DNA of 64,000 bases from UBA6197 sp047638075 (GTDB taxonomy: Bacteria > Pseudomonadota > Alphaproteobacteria > Rhodobacterales > Rhodobacteraceae). The stretch spans positions 43,340 through 107,339 of the forward strand of contig NZ_JBLJBV010000023.1 of NCBI RefSeq assembly GCF_047638075.1, read 5' to 3'. The first letter of the stretch is position 1; each line of letters opens with the position of its first letter. A program made the translations under genes and the position numbers. Positions 34,555 through 44,325 of the stretch are shown piece by piece. The notes beneath the pieces are model-generated. The model saw nothing but the letters and a program-made list of their open reading frames with translations. It did no database searches and was not told the origin of the DNA.

Positions 34555-36180
34555 TTATGTGACGACATCGGGCCCGCTTCGCCCGGTTCGGGCCCGCAGA
34601 CCAACCAGCGCATCGCTGGCCGCGATAATCGGTGCCAATGCGGTCTGTGGGTTCTCGTGCAGGCCGCCGGGCCCGGCAACATACCTTTCAAGGTAAAGCC
34701 GTAGCGTTGCGCCTTCGGTGCCGGTGCCCGACAAACGCAGCACGATGCGGCTGCCACCGTCAAACTGGATCCGGACGCCTTGATGGCCTGAAACGGAACC
34801 ATCGACCGGGTCCGTATAAGAAAACTCATCGGCCGCCGTAATGGTAAGCCCGTTCACAACCTGACCGGGAAGATCTGCCAGGCGGTCGCACAGATCTGAC
34901 AGTATCGCATTGGCCTGATCGACCGGCAGCGCCTCATAATCGTGACGCGAATAGTAGTTGCGCCCAAAGCGCGCCCAATGGTCGGCCAGAATTTGTGCAA
35001 CCGACTGACCGCGCCGCGCGATGATGTTCAGCCACATCAGCACGGCCCACAGACCGTCTTTTTCGCGCACATGGTCAGATCCGGTGCCGAAACTTTCTTC
35101 GCCGCAGAGCGTGACCTGCCCCGCATCCAGAAGGTTTCCAAAGAACTTCCAGCCGGTCGGGGTTTCATGGCAGGCAATGCCAAGCGTCTGTGCAACCCGG
35201 TCCACCGCCATCGAGGTAGGCATTGAACGCGCCACCCCCTTTAGTCCGGCGTTATAACCGGGGCAAAGATGCGCGTTGGCGGCCAGCACCGCCAGGCCAT
35301 CGGACGGGCTGACATAGACCCCCGCGCCAAGGATCATGTTGCGGTCGCCGTCGCCATCCGACGCGGCGCCAAAATCGGGCGCGTCATCGCCCATCATGAT
35401 TGCCATCAATTCGTGTGCCCAGGTCGGGTTCGGGTCCGGGTGCATCCCGCCAAAATCCGGCAGCGGCGTTTCATGCATGACCGAGCCTGCGGCCGCGCCC
35501 AGACGGCGCTCGAATATTTCAACCGCATAAGGCCCGGTGATCGCGTTCATACTGTCAATCCGCACGCGAAAACCTGCCTTAAAAAGGTCTCGCAACGCGT
35601 TGAAATCGAATAATTCTTCTATAAGGTCAGCATAAAGCGCGACCGGGTCCACCACCTCGACCCGCATATCCCCGAAACTGATCTCCCCGATTCGGCCCAG
35701 GTCTATATCGGGCAGATCCGCCTTGGCGTAACTGGTCAGGGCCACAGCGCGCGCAAAGATTGCGTCGGTTACTGTCTCGGGGGCCGGGCCACCGTTTGCA
35801 ATGTTGTATTTGACGCCAAAATCCTCGTCCGGGCCACCGGGGTTATGGCTGGCCGACAGGATCAGCCCGCCATCTGCGCCCCGCGACCGGATCAGGTTCG
35901 AGGCGGCCGGCGTGGAGAGCCATGCGCCCTGCCCCACAATCACCCGTGCAGCGTGGTTTGCGGCCGCCATTTTCAGAATCACCTGCGCGGCCTCAGCCCC
36001 GTAAAACCGCCCGTCACCGCCCAAAACCAAAGTCTTGCCCCGCACGCCGCCGATAGCATCAAAAGTTGCCTGAACAAAATTCTCCAGATAATCCGGCTGC
36101 ATGAAAACCCTTGTTTTCTTGCGCAAACCAGAGGTTCCGGGTTTTTGCCCCGCGAACGGCTTGGTGGCGTGACGGGTCAT
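34555..36180 (-). CDS. pgm: Phosphoglucomutase (glucose-specific)
   Basis: 541 residues, ATG with GCGGAGG upstream. Interconverts glucose-1-P and glucose-6-P. Phosphoserine loop ILSASHNPGGP, metal loop ASDGDGDRNMI, sugar-binding loop LCGEESFGTGSDH and phosphate-binding LRLSGTGTEGATLRL are intact. Length and ends match the eukaryote-type phosphoglucomutases used for glycogen and surface polysaccharide precursors. Possibly connected with the capsule and Kdo genes further on, but not in an operon with them. Confidence 0.97.
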   Translation of the reverse strand: MTRHATKPFAGQKPGTSGLRKKTRVFMQPDYLENFVQATFDAIGGVRGKTLVLGGDGRFYGAEAAQVILKMAAANHAARVIVGQGAWLSTPAASNLIRSRGADGGLILSASHNPGGPDEDFGVKYNIANGGPAPETVTDAIFARAVALTSYAKADLPDIDLGRIGEISFGDMRVEVVDPVALYADLIEELFDFNALRDLFKAGFRVRIDSMNAITGPYAVEIFERRLGAAAGSVMHETPLPDFGGMHPDPNPTWAHELMAIMMGDDAPDFGAASDGDGDRNMILGAGVYVSPSDGLAVLAANAHLCPGYNAGLKGVARSMPTSMAVDRVAQTLGIACHETPTGWKFFGNLLDAGQVTLCGEESFGTGSDHVREKDGLWAVLMWLNIIARRGQSVAQILADHWARFGRNYYSRHDYEALPVDQANAILSDLCDRLADLPGQVVNGLTITAADEFSYTDPVDGSVSGHQGVRIQFDGGSRIVLRLSGTGTEGATLRLYLERYVAGPGGLHENPQTALAPIIAASDALVGLRARTGRSGPDVVT

Positions 36181-36637
36181 GTTTCCTCCGCAAGGGCCCC
36201 GATCGGACCCGCTGATAACAAAAAAGGCTAGGCCGCACTGCGGCCAACCGTAGTTTCGCCCCTTATTGCCGCGAGGCTACGGTGAGTGTCCAGCACTGCG
36301 CCGGGTGCGACGTAGCGAAAGCCTGCCTGAGAGGCCCTGATCTGGCAAAAACCAGCCCGGTATCGACCTTTTTCATGGTGACTTGATCGCGCGGGTTTCA
36401 AAATCCCGGATTATTGTTTCCAAAAACCGCTCAATGCCAGGGGGCCATCAAAACCTTATCGGCATTGCTAACAGTTTATAAAATCGCTTGTTTCAATAAA
36501 TTGTTGCCGTTAAACCCAAGCGGGAAAATTAAGCAAGATACACACCAGAGACGATAGGTTGCACAGCCAGAAATGAATACAAAGATCATATTCCAGCAGG
36601 CGCGAACCCGTCGGCTTATTCGTCAGCATATAAGACA
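36181..36637. other. Intergenic region between pgm and a hypothetical gene
   Basis: About 450 bases, becoming AT-rich between 36460 and 36560. Divergent promoters for pgm and the gene at 36638 are expected. No supported gene. Confidence 0.4.
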
Positions 36638-37027
36638 ATGAAAAAGGTTTCATACGCATCCCCCGATGCCGGGCGTTTTGCGTCGCGTTTACTGATCGGT
36701 CGTCGAATTTTGCTGATAGAGTCCACCCATGAATTGCCCGCCGCGCTGCGCGGCATTGCGGGCGCTTTGCTAAGTGTTTCCACGTTCCGTTTAATGACGT
36801 TGGAGACGTTATACCGGACGCAGCCGGATGTAATTCTAGCCCCTCTGCTCAGCGATGGCTTCGATATTATTGATGTGGGGACAAGATTGTTGGAATTTGG
36901 TTGCGATGTTCCATTGCGGGCGTTCTGCGGCCCGGTGCCAAACCGGACGCTTGTCCGGCGCGAGGTATTGCAGGCCTGCGATGGGTTGGATTTCGACCTG
37001 TTGGAAGTCGGGCCCTTGCGCAACTGA
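36638..37027 (+). CDS. Conserved-looking hypothetical protein
   Basis: 129 residues. The pattern RRILLIESTHELPAALRGIA followed by DVILAPLLSDGFDIIDVGTR and PLRAFCGPVPN resembles a REC-like alpha/beta fold without the phospho-acceptor, but I do not recognise a family. Start ATG lacks a strong ribosome site. Tail to tail with iolB, 7 bases apart. Confidence 0.65.
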   Translation: MKKVSYASPDAGRFASRLLIGRRILLIESTHELPAALRGIAGALLSVSTFRLMTLETLYRTQPDVILAPLLSDGFDIIDVGTRLLEFGCDVPLRAFCGPVPNRTLVRREVLQACDGLDFDLLEVGPLRN

Positions 37028-37034
37028 TCCGGGC

Positions 37035-37850
37035 TCAGGCCTGCGCGGTGTCACGCTGGTAAATCCAGTCGTGATCGGGGTGATTGGCAAATCGCCATTT
37101 GCGCAAAGGGCCGGCCATGACGTTCAGATAATACATCTCATAGCCGTAAGGCACGCCGCAGGGGTGGTGCCCCTTTGGAACCAGCACCACATCGTGGTTT
37201 TTGACGGCCATGGTTTCGTCCAGACTGCCATCCTCGGTAAAAACCCGCTGGATGCCGTAGCCTTGTGGTGGGTTCAGGCGGTGGTAATAGCTTTCCTCCA
37301 GATAAGTCATGCGGGGGAAATCATCTTCGTCATGCCGGTGCGGCGGATAGCTTGACCAGTTGCCGGAGGGGGTGAAGACCTCGGTCACCAACAGGCTGTC
37401 GGCGTAATCTTCGTTTTCCATGGCGATATTGTTGATGTGGCGCAGGTTGGCGCCCTGCCCCCGGTCCGTCAGGGCAATGCCGTCGGGGCCGATCCGGCGG
37501 GCTTTGTGGCCGCCCTGCCCCGGTGCGCTGCACACGGCCAGCGTCAGCGGCGTGGTGGCAGTGGCGCGCCATTCGCTGTCATTGGGCACATAAAGACAAT
37601 GCGGTGGGGTCTTTTCAAAGACGTCCAGCCGGTCGCCCAATTCGCCCCAGTCCTGCCCGGCAGCCTGCACATCTGCCCGCCCCTCGACCAACACCAGGAT
37701 CACCTCTCGCGCGCCGGTGACGTCGTTAACCGTTTCGCCCGGGTTCAGACGGTAAAGATCAAACCCCACATACCCCCACCCCGCACTTTGCGGCGTTATG
37801 TTGTGGACCTTGCCGTGGGTGCCCCGGGGGCGGATATGAAGGCGGCTCAT
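37035..37850 (-). CDS. iolB: 5-deoxy-glucuronate isomerase
   Basis: 271 residues. Step of myo-inositol breakdown converting 5-deoxy-D-glucuronate to 2-deoxy-5-keto-gluconate. Family signatures: ITPQSAGWGYVGFDLYRL, ARRIGPDGI, TPSGNWSSYPPHRHDEDDFP, EESYYHRLNPPQGYGIQRV, VPKGHHPCGVPYGYEMYYLN. The double-cupin metal ligands lie in the HRHDED and HHP blocks. No other iol genes are in the window, which is unusual as they normally cluster; the next gene on this strand is only a small membrane protein. Confidence 0.95.
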   Translation of the reverse strand: MSRLHIRPRGTHGKVHNITPQSAGWGYVGFDLYRLNPGETVNDVTGAREVILVLVEGRADVQAAGQDWGELGDRLDVFEKTPPHCLYVPNDSEWRATATTPLTLAVCSAPGQGGHKARRIGPDGIALTDRGQGANLRHINNIAMENEDYADSLLVTEVFTPSGNWSSYPPHRHDEDDFPRMTYLEESYYHRLNPPQGYGIQRVFTEDGSLDETMAVKNHDVVLVPKGHHPCGVPYGYEMYYLNVMAGPLRKWRFANHPDHDWIYQRDTAQA

Positions 37851-37859
37851 GCGTTGCTC

Positions 37860-38069
37860 CTAGTGGATATCGGTCAAAAAGAGGCGCTTGAACATAAAGC
37901 CGCCGATGATCGTCAGCCCCGCACCAGGATAGACCCAGCCCGTGGCAAAAAACATGGCCCCCGCCAGCAGCGGCACCGCCACCGCCACCAGGCGCACCGC
38001 AATCGGGCGAAATATCGGGTGTTGCGGGTCAATCCACATCAGGTTTTGCCTTTCGTTTAGCTCTTCCAT
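37860..38069 (-). CDS. Small membrane protein
   Basis: 69 residues from ATG at 38069 (or 59 from the in-frame ATG at 38039, which has AAAGG upstream). MWIDPQHPIFRPIAVRLVAV leads into a hydrophobic span of about 25 residues and a second short span ending GGFMFKRLFLTDIH. It lies 9 nt upstream of iolB on the same strand. A longer open frame covering this region to 38951 is an antisense shadow of accB/accC. Confidence 0.6.
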   Translation of the reverse strand: MEELNERQNLMWIDPQHPIFRPIAVRLVAVAVPLLAGAMFFATGWVYPGAGLTIIGGFMFKRLFLTDIH

Positions 38070-38324
38070 GATCTTCAACACGGGCAAGAGCGCAACGCAA
38101 CCCTTCGGCAGGCCCACCGATCCATTCCTTGGCGCAGACGCTTGGTTTTGCATCCGGTGGCAAAGCACCCCAACGTCGCACACCCGAACCGTCAGCGCCG
38201 CAGATGAAAAGCGCAAAACCAATGGCTTTCCACGCCCGCCGGGCTGTCGTATAAACACCCTACAATGGCAACGCCCGTGCCGGACGGGTGGCAACAACCC
38301 AAAAACAGACCCTTCGAGGACGGC

Positions 38325-38813
38325 ATGACCAAAAACAACCATGAAAACGATGTGGCCTTCATACAGGCGCTGGCTGAGCTTTTGAACAAGAATGACCTGA
38401 CCGAACTGTCTGTAATGCGCGAATATGGCGAAGATGACAGTCTGGAAGTGCGCGTGGTCAAGCAGGCAACAATCGTCGCCCCGGCGCCTGCCAGCTATGC
38501 TGCGGCACCCGTTTCCACGGCTGCGCCCGCACCGGGTGCCCCCATCGCCGCCGAGCCTTCTGCAGACCCGGCCAACCATCCGGGGGCGGTTCCCTCGCCA
38601 ATGGTCGGAACGGCCTATCTGGCGGCCGAACCGGGCACGGAACCCTTTGTCGCGATAGGCGCGGCAGTCAAGGAAGGTCAGACCCTGCTGATCATCGAGG
38701 CCATGAAGACGATGAACCACATTCCGGCGCCCAAATCCGGCACCGTCAAACGCATCCTTGTGGATGATGGCACGCCGGTAGAATACGGCACGCCGTTGAT
38801 GATCGTCGAGTGA
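38325..38813 (+). CDS. accB: Biotin carboxyl carrier protein of acetyl-CoA carboxylase
   Basis: 162 residues from ATG at 38325 (CGAGGAC upstream). N-terminal helical part with FIQALAELLNKNDLTELSV, an Ala/Pro linker at about 55-85, and the biotinyl domain with the attachment lysine in IIEAMKTMNHI (residue 128) and the 'thumb' region before it. Seven nt upstream of accC, the normal pair. The carboxyltransferase subunits are elsewhere. Confidence 0.97.
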   Translation: MTKNNHENDVAFIQALAELLNKNDLTELSVMREYGEDDSLEVRVVKQATIVAPAPASYAAAPVSTAAPAPGAPIAAEPSADPANHPGAVPSPMVGTAYLAAEPGTEPFVAIGAAVKEGQTLLIIEAMKTMNHIPAPKSGTVKRILVDDGTPVEYGTPLMIVE

Positions 38814-38820
38814 GGGCGCA

Positions 38821-40173
38821 ATGTTTGACAAGATCCTGATCGCCAACCGCGGCGAAATCGCGCTGCGTGTCATCCGGGCCTGCCGTGAAATGGGGATCGC
38901 ATCGGTCGCCGTCCACTCAACCGCCGATACCGACGCGATGCATGTGCGCATGGCTGACGAATCAATCTGTATCGGGCCGAACTCTTCATCCGAAAGCTAT
39001 CTGTCGATCCCCGCTATCGTGGCCGCCTGTGAAATCAGCGGGGCGCAGGCGATTCATCCGGGCTACGGTTTCTTGTCTGAAAACGCAAATTTCGTGCAGG
39101 TGCTGGAAGACCACGGCATAGTCTTTATCGGCCCCTCTTCCGACCATATCCGGATCATGGGCGACAAGATCACCGCCAAGGACACCATGCGAAAACTGGG
39201 CGTACCTTGTGTACCCGGCTCGGACGGGGGCGTGGGCGACGTTGCCGAGGCCAAACGCGTTGCCGCCGAAATCGGTTATCCGATCATCATCAAGGCAACG
39301 GCAGGTGGTGGTGGGCGCGGCATGAAAGTGGCGCGCGACGAAAGCGAACTGGAGGTGGCCTTTCGCACCGCACGGTCGGAATCAAAAGCCGCCTTCGGCA
39401 ATGACGAGGTCTATATGGAGAAATATCTCCAACGGCCGCGCCATATCGAAATTCAGGTCTTTGGCGATGGTAAGGGCCGCGCCGTGCATCTGGGGGAGCG
39501 CGACTGTTCCCTGCAGCGCCGCCACCAGAAAGTGTTCGAAGAGGCCCCCGGCCCCGTCATCACCCCCGAACAGCGCACCCGTATCGGCAAGGTCTGCGCC
39601 GATGCCGTGGCCAAGATCAATTACATCGGCGCGGGCACGATCGAGTTTTTGTTCGAGGACGGAGAGTTTTATTTCATCGAAATGAACACCCGCCTTCAGG
39701 TCGAACATCCCGTTACCGAAGCAATCTTCGGGGTCGATCTGGTGCGCGAACAGATCCGTGTTGCCGCCGGCCTGCCGATGGATTTTCATCAGGAAGATCT
39801 GACCATTCGGGGCCACGCCATCGAGGTGCGGATCAACGCCGAAAAATTGCCAAACTTTTCGCCCTGCCCCGGACGGATTTCTCAGTATCACGCCCCCGGC
39901 GGGCTTGGTGTGCGGATGGATAGCGCGCTCTATGATGGCTATACGATCCCGCCCTATTACGACAGCCTGATCGGCAAGCTGATTGTCTATGGCCGCGACC
40001 GCGACGAGGCGCTTGCCCGGTTGAAACGCGCTTTGGGCGAATTGATTGTGGACGGGGTAGACACCACGGTGCCGCTCTTCAGTGCGCTATTGGCAGAACC
40101 TGATATCCAATCGGGAAACTACTCTATTCACTGGCTTGAAAAATGGCTGGCGGCAAAATTCGGTCAGGTATAA
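38821..40173 (+). CDS. accC: Biotin carboxylase
   Basis: 450 residues, the usual length. ATP-dependent carboxylation of biotin on AccB. MFDKILIANRGEIALRVIRA start, glycine-rich ATP loop KATAGGGGRGMK, HLGERDCSLQRRHQKV, EMNTRLQVEHPVTE and the catalytic-loop residues are in place. Coupled to accB. Confidence 0.98.
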   Translation: MFDKILIANRGEIALRVIRACREMGIASVAVHSTADTDAMHVRMADESICIGPNSSSESYLSIPAIVAACEISGAQAIHPGYGFLSENANFVQVLEDHGIVFIGPSSDHIRIMGDKITAKDTMRKLGVPCVPGSDGGVGDVAEAKRVAAEIGYPIIIKATAGGGGRGMKVARDESELEVAFRTARSESKAAFGNDEVYMEKYLQRPRHIEIQVFGDGKGRAVHLGERDCSLQRRHQKVFEEAPGPVITPEQRTRIGKVCADAVAKINYIGAGTIEFLFEDGEFYFIEMNTRLQVEHPVTEAIFGVDLVREQIRVAAGLPMDFHQEDLTIRGHAIEVRINAEKLPNFSPCPGRISQYHAPGGLGVRMDSALYDGYTIPPYYDSLIGKLIVYGRDRDEALARLKRALGELIVDGVDTTVPLFSALLAEPDIQSGNYSIHWLEKWLAAKFGQV

Positions 40174-40206
40174 CCGCGCGGCCTTTTGGCTGATGCACCC
40201 GATGAG

Positions 40207-40235
40207 CGCGGCCGGCTTGAACCCCGGCCGCGTTT
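40207..40235 (+). terminator. Hairpin after accC
   Basis: 9-bp GC stem CGCGGCCGG / CCGGCCGCG with an 8-nt loop and then TTTGGGTTT, 34 bases past the accC stop. The T-tract is weak. Confidence 0.6.
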
Positions 40236-40474
40236 GGGTTTGGCCCTATGTCGCCCCAACCCTTCCAGTAAAGCCCGAACCCGTCCAATAAAAGGCCACC
40301 CGACAGGGCCTTGGGTCAGGGGCGGTGCTTATCCCTTTCGCAATAGCTCTGTGCGATGGCACGTTCAGATTGACTGGACCACTGCCTCTGATAGGCTTGT
40401 TGCGACCGGTTGGTCGAACCACCCTTTCCCGGCGCCCGTATCGGGTGCGCCGGGTGATCCTTATGGAGAACCTC

Positions 40475-41803
40475 ATGGCGCTTGACCGTACGACTACGCC
40501 AAATGACCTGGCCGCTTTTTGGATGCCGTTCACCGCAAACCGGCAGTTCAAGAAGAACCCGCGGATGTTCGTGGGCGCAAAGGACATGCATTATACCACC
40601 GCCGATGGCCGTCAGGTGCTGGATGGCACCGCCGGGCTGTGGTGCTGCAACGCAGGTCACTGCCGCCCCAAAATCACCGAGGCAATCCAGAAACAGGCCG
40701 CCACGCTGGACTATGCCCCCGCCTTTCAGATGGGCCACCCGTCCGCCTTTGAGCTGGCCAACCGTCTGGTCGATATCGCGCCCAAGGGGATCGAGCATGT
40801 ATTTTACGCCAACTCGGGGTCCGAGGCGGTGGAAACCGCGCTCAAGCTGGCGATCGCCTATCACCGCGCGCGCGGTGAGGGGGCGCGCACCCGTCTGATT
40901 GGCCGCGAACGTGGCTATCACGGGGTCAACTTTGGCGGTATCTCGGTGGGGGGGATCGTCTCTAACCGCAAGGTCTTTGGCACGCTTCTGGGCGGGGTCG
41001 ACCACATGCCGCATACCCATCTGCCGGGCGAGAACGCCTTTTCCAAAGGCCAGCCGGAACATGGCGCGCATCTGGCCGATGAATTGGAACGGATCGTGAC
41101 GTTGCACGGTGCGGAAACCATCGCCGCCGTGATCGTCGAGCCGATGGCCGGGTCCACCGGCGTGTTGCTGCCACCGAAAGGGTATCTTGATAAGCTGCGT
41201 GCAATCACCAAAAAGCACGGCATCCTGTTGATTTTCGATGAGGTGATTACCGGTTTTGGCCGCCTTGGCAGCGCCTTTGCCGCGCAACACTACGGTGTGC
41301 TGCCGGACATGATGACCACCGCCAAAGGGTTGACCAATGGTGTCATTCCAATGGGCGCAGTGCTGACCACCGCCGAGGTCCACGACGCGTTCATGCAGGG
41401 CCCCGAACATATGATCGAGCTCTTTCACGGCTATACCTATTCGGGTAACCCGATCGCCTCGGCGGCCGGTATCGCCTCGCTTGAGACCTATAAGGAAGAG
41501 GGTCTGTTTGAACGCGCGGCGGAATTGGCCCCCTACTGGCAAGAGGCGCTGCATTCCCTGCGCGGCACCCACCATGTCATCGACATCCGCAACGAAGGGC
41601 TGATTGGCGCGGTAGAACTGGAGCCGATCGCCGGAGAGCCGACAAAGCGGGCGTTTTCTGCCTTTCTCAAGGCGTATGAAAAGGGAATCCTGATCCGCAC
41701 CACCGGTGACATCATCGCCATGAGCCCGCCGCTGATCATCTCGAAAGCCGAGATTGATGAGCTGATCGGCAAGTTGAAAGAGGTGCTGGACGTATTGGAA
41801 TGA
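40475..41803 (+). CDS. Omega-amino acid:pyruvate (beta-alanine) class III aminotransferase
   Basis: 442 residues from ATG at 40475 (GGAG upstream); an ATG four codons earlier is possible. PLP enzyme: AGLWCCNAGHCRPKI, YANSGSEAVETALK, FDEVITGFGRLGS and the Schiff-base lysine in MTTAKGLTNGVIPMG. The opening FWMPFTANRQFKKNPRMF is typical of beta-alanine or taurine:pyruvate transaminases. It makes malonate semialdehyde or a similar aldehyde from an omega-amine, with alanine as by-product. Substrate inferred from family. Confidence 0.92.
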   Translation: MALDRTTTPNDLAAFWMPFTANRQFKKNPRMFVGAKDMHYTTADGRQVLDGTAGLWCCNAGHCRPKITEAIQKQAATLDYAPAFQMGHPSAFELANRLVDIAPKGIEHVFYANSGSEAVETALKLAIAYHRARGEGARTRLIGRERGYHGVNFGGISVGGIVSNRKVFGTLLGGVDHMPHTHLPGENAFSKGQPEHGAHLADELERIVTLHGAETIAAVIVEPMAGSTGVLLPPKGYLDKLRAITKKHGILLIFDEVITGFGRLGSAFAAQHYGVLPDMMTTAKGLTNGVIPMGAVLTTAEVHDAFMQGPEHMIELFHGYTYSGNPIASAAGIASLETYKEEGLFERAAELAPYWQEALHSLRGTHHVIDIRNEGLIGAVELEPIAGEPTKRAFSAFLKAYEKGILIRTTGDIIAMSPPLIISKAEIDELIGKLKEVLDVLE

Positions 41804-41904
41804 TTGGCGAACCCCGGAGAAGGCGCCGGGGTTTATCAACGACCTGCAAAATGGTCATTTCCCTGTCTTTCGCCTCACTGCCAGGGCTATCGCAAAGGTG
41901 TCGC

Positions 41905-42729
41905 ATGGGTGGGGGGCGAAAGGGCTGGGTTGGGGTAATCGCTGCGGGCACGCTGGCGTTGACCACGCATTCTGCGTTGGCAGAGCTGACACGTTGCGAA
42001 ACCTCGATTCATGGCGAGGCCAAATCCTTTGTCTATGACGCCGAAAATATGGCGCTGCGCGAAAACACCTCGCGCCGCGAGCGCCTTTTAGGGGCGCATG
42101 GCGCAATCACCTGCCCCGGATTTGTGACGTTGCGCGCCATGACGCCAGAGCTGGACGACCTCGGCCGCGCCCCCTTTTGCCTGCAATGGGACCGCGACGC
42201 CAAGACCTATATAGGTTTTGCCGAAGGCGCGCGCGATGCCTGGGTTTCATGCCGCAAACCTTCGCGCAGCTTTTGCCAACGGGTAAATGGGTCTACTGCG
42301 GCGGCGCGCCACCTTGCGGCCAATGCAACCGATCTTGCTTATGATATCGGCGGGCAAATCCTGGCGTATCCGGCCGGCACGGTGGTGCTGCAAGGCCAGG
42401 GGACTGCAATTGGCGGCTACCTGGTTGACCTTGGCTCTGTTGCGCTGGGCAACCCGGTTGCATTGGGGGCGGTGGCGGTTACCGCCGTCGCCGTGGGCGG
42501 CGCGGTTTACGTCTGTTCGGATGACGGGGCCAAAGGCGCCGCCGTGCAGGCGACACATGACCAAACACTGCCGGATGGCGCCGAAATTCAGACCGAGGCG
42601 CAGGACGCACGCCTTGGTGCGGATCTGCCGGCAACATCCCCCGATGATGCCAAGCCAATAATCATCGTGCCGCCGCCCCCAAAGACCGCAGATGAGCAGG
42701 CCGCGCCTATTTCCACCGACCACCAATGA
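41905..42729 (+). CDS. Exported hypothetical protein
   Basis: 274 residues from ATG at 41905 (AAAGGTG upstream); the longer frame overlaps the aminotransferase and lacks a signal. A signal peptide is clear (MGGGRKGWVGVIAAGTLALT, then SALA before ELTRCE). Two or three pairs of cysteines and a hydrophobic segment around residues 195-225 (GNPVALGAVAVTAVAVGGAV) follow, then an acidic, proline-rich tail. Likely anchored in or exported to the periplasm. No family recognised. Confidence 0.7.
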   Translation: MGGGRKGWVGVIAAGTLALTTHSALAELTRCETSIHGEAKSFVYDAENMALRENTSRRERLLGAHGAITCPGFVTLRAMTPELDDLGRAPFCLQWDRDAKTYIGFAEGARDAWVSCRKPSRSFCQRVNGSTAAARHLAANATDLAYDIGGQILAYPAGTVVLQGQGTAIGGYLVDLGSVALGNPVALGAVAVTAVAVGGAVYVCSDDGAKGAAVQATHDQTLPDGAEIQTEAQDARLGADLPATSPDDAKPIIIVPPPPKTADEQAAPISTDHQ

Positions 42730-43031
42730 GGGCGCCTCGCGTCGACATCCGGGGTGGATGCTGCCCCACAGGTGGCCGCTGTGGGTCTAGCCCAAGGCCA
42801 ACATCCGCCCTGAACCCTGAGGATGTGTTTTGCCCGTCTTGCGTTTTCCCCCATAATCCTGAGAATATCGGGCGGCATCGCCAAACAGGCGAGCACGCGT
42901 GACAAAGGCGGCAAGATCACCAATAACGCGGCCCCTTAGCCCGTGCCTAATGAAAAAGCCGGCGCAGGGTCTGCAACTCAGCGGATACCACCACAGGCGT
43001 CAGCCCCCACAATGATATTAAAGGATTTATC
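42730..43031. other. Intergenic region before the KDPG aldolase
   Basis: 300 bases with no supported gene; a partial inverted repeat of GGCCGCTGTGGG-type sequence near 42770. Ribosome site AAAGGA precedes the aldolase. Confidence 0.35.
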
Positions 43032-43679
43032 ATGAGCATTTTCGATACACTGTCCGCCTACGGTGTTGTTCCGGTGATCGCAATCGACGATGCGGCCGAC
43101 GCCATTCCGCTTGCCGATGCCTTGATCAAGGGCGGCCTGCCGGTGGCTGAGATCACCTTTCGCACGACTGCGGCGCGCGACGCAATCGCCGCAATCGCCA
43201 GCGAACGCCCCGAGGTGCAGATTGGCGCGGGCACCGTGATTACCAATGCGCAGGTTGATGACGCAAAGTCAGCGGGCGCGCAGTTTTGCCTGTCGCCCGG
43301 CATTGACGTCGAGGTGCTGGCCCATGCGGCATCGGTGGGCATGCCCTTTGCGCCCGGCATCATGACCCCGACCGAGCTGCAAGCCGCGCTGAAGATGGGG
43401 TGCAAAATGGTAAAGTTCTTTCCCGCGAAACCCGCAGGCGGCCCAAACATGCTTAAAAATATCGCCTCGCCCTATGTCCATACCGGGATCGGATTCAACC
43501 CGACCGGTGGGGTGAACATGGATAACCTTGCCGATTGGCTGGCCCTGCCCGAGGTGCGTGCCGTTGGCGGCACCTGGATCGCCACCCGTGCAGATATTGC
43601 TGCGGGTAACTGGGACAAGATCGCCACGAATGCCGCGGCTGCGGTAGCCCGCGTCAGGCAAATCCGGGCTGCCGCGTAA
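43032..43679 (+). CDS. eda: 2-keto-3-deoxy-6-phosphogluconate aldolase
   Basis: 215 residues. Splits KDPG into pyruvate and glyceraldehyde-3-P in the Entner-Doudoroff route. Schiff-base lysine in MVKFFPAKPAGG; substrate blocks VPVIAIDDAADAIPLADAL, EITFRTTAA, IGAGTVI and GFNPTGGV. The dehydratase edd is not adjacent. Stand-alone gene followed by tRNA-Thr on the other strand. Confidence 0.95.
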   Translation: MSIFDTLSAYGVVPVIAIDDAADAIPLADALIKGGLPVAEITFRTTAARDAIAAIASERPEVQIGAGTVITNAQVDDAKSAGAQFCLSPGIDVEVLAHAASVGMPFAPGIMTPTELQAALKMGCKMVKFFPAKPAGGPNMLKNIASPYVHTGIGFNPTGGVNMDNLADWLALPEVRAVGGTWIATRADIAAGNWDKIATNAAAAVARVRQIRAAA

Positions 43680-43837
43680 CCAGTCGTCGCTGATGGGCCG
43701 GCACTTTGGGCGCGGGCGTCCAAAGGTGCCAGCCTGGCCCATGCGGTGCCGCATCGGTGAAGGTCATGCACCGGGCGATGTGGGAGGGAGTACCCGCCCC
43801 ACGCGCCGCCGAAATCTGATGATCGTTCCGAGAAGAG

Positions 43838-43913
43838 TGGTGCCGCTGAAGGGACTCGAACCCCCGACCCCATCATTACGAATGACGTGCTCTACCAGCT
43901 GAGCTACAGCGGC
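43838..43913 (-). tRNA. tRNA-Thr (anticodon CGT)
   Basis: 76 nt on the minus strand including CCA. Acceptor GCCGCTG / CAGCGGC, D-arm AGCTGGTAGAGC, anticodon stem CGTCA / TGATG around the loop TTCGTAA, T-loop GGTTCGAGTCC. Confidence 0.97.
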
Positions 43914-44325
43914 ATTCTTCTCACTTGTTGGTCCGGCGCGGCCCGACAAGTTGCTCGGCGTGGGTTGTAATCTTTTGGCTTCGAACGTCAATCGCTAACA
44001 AGGCTGTAATTCGGAAATAAGCTGCTAAAACTTGCAAATAATTGATTTTGAAGAAATTTTTATGACGATATTTTGTGAAAATATTGATCAAGGGGTAAAT
44101 TGCAGCCTCAACCCAAGGGGAACCCGTCAGCAAGCGGGGCGTAAGACGCCCGATGTTGGGGCGTTGGCCTGACCCGGCGTTCACAAGTTGGTTTTCCGTC
44201 AGGCAGATTCGTGCCGTGTGGTGGTTATATTGGTGACACTTGCGGTAAGCTCATGTTAGCGGCCCAAAAGCGGCGTTAATGGGCGCCAAAAGAAAGATTG
44301 CTGGCCGGTTTTTCCCTTTGCGCCA
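43914..44325. other. Intergenic region with no gene
   Basis: About 410 bases, AT-rich between 44000 and 44100. The tRNA-Thr promoter is expected at its left edge. No supported coding frame. Confidence 0.4.

Noticed and set aside
37860..38951. 363-residue minus-strand frame over accB/accC
   Set aside because: It is arginine/histidine-rich, lies antisense to two clear genes, and only its last 69 codons outside them look like a protein.
40316..41839. 507-residue minus-strand frame over the aminotransferase
   Set aside because: An antisense shadow in GC-rich DNA: no family features and full overlap with a conserved gene.
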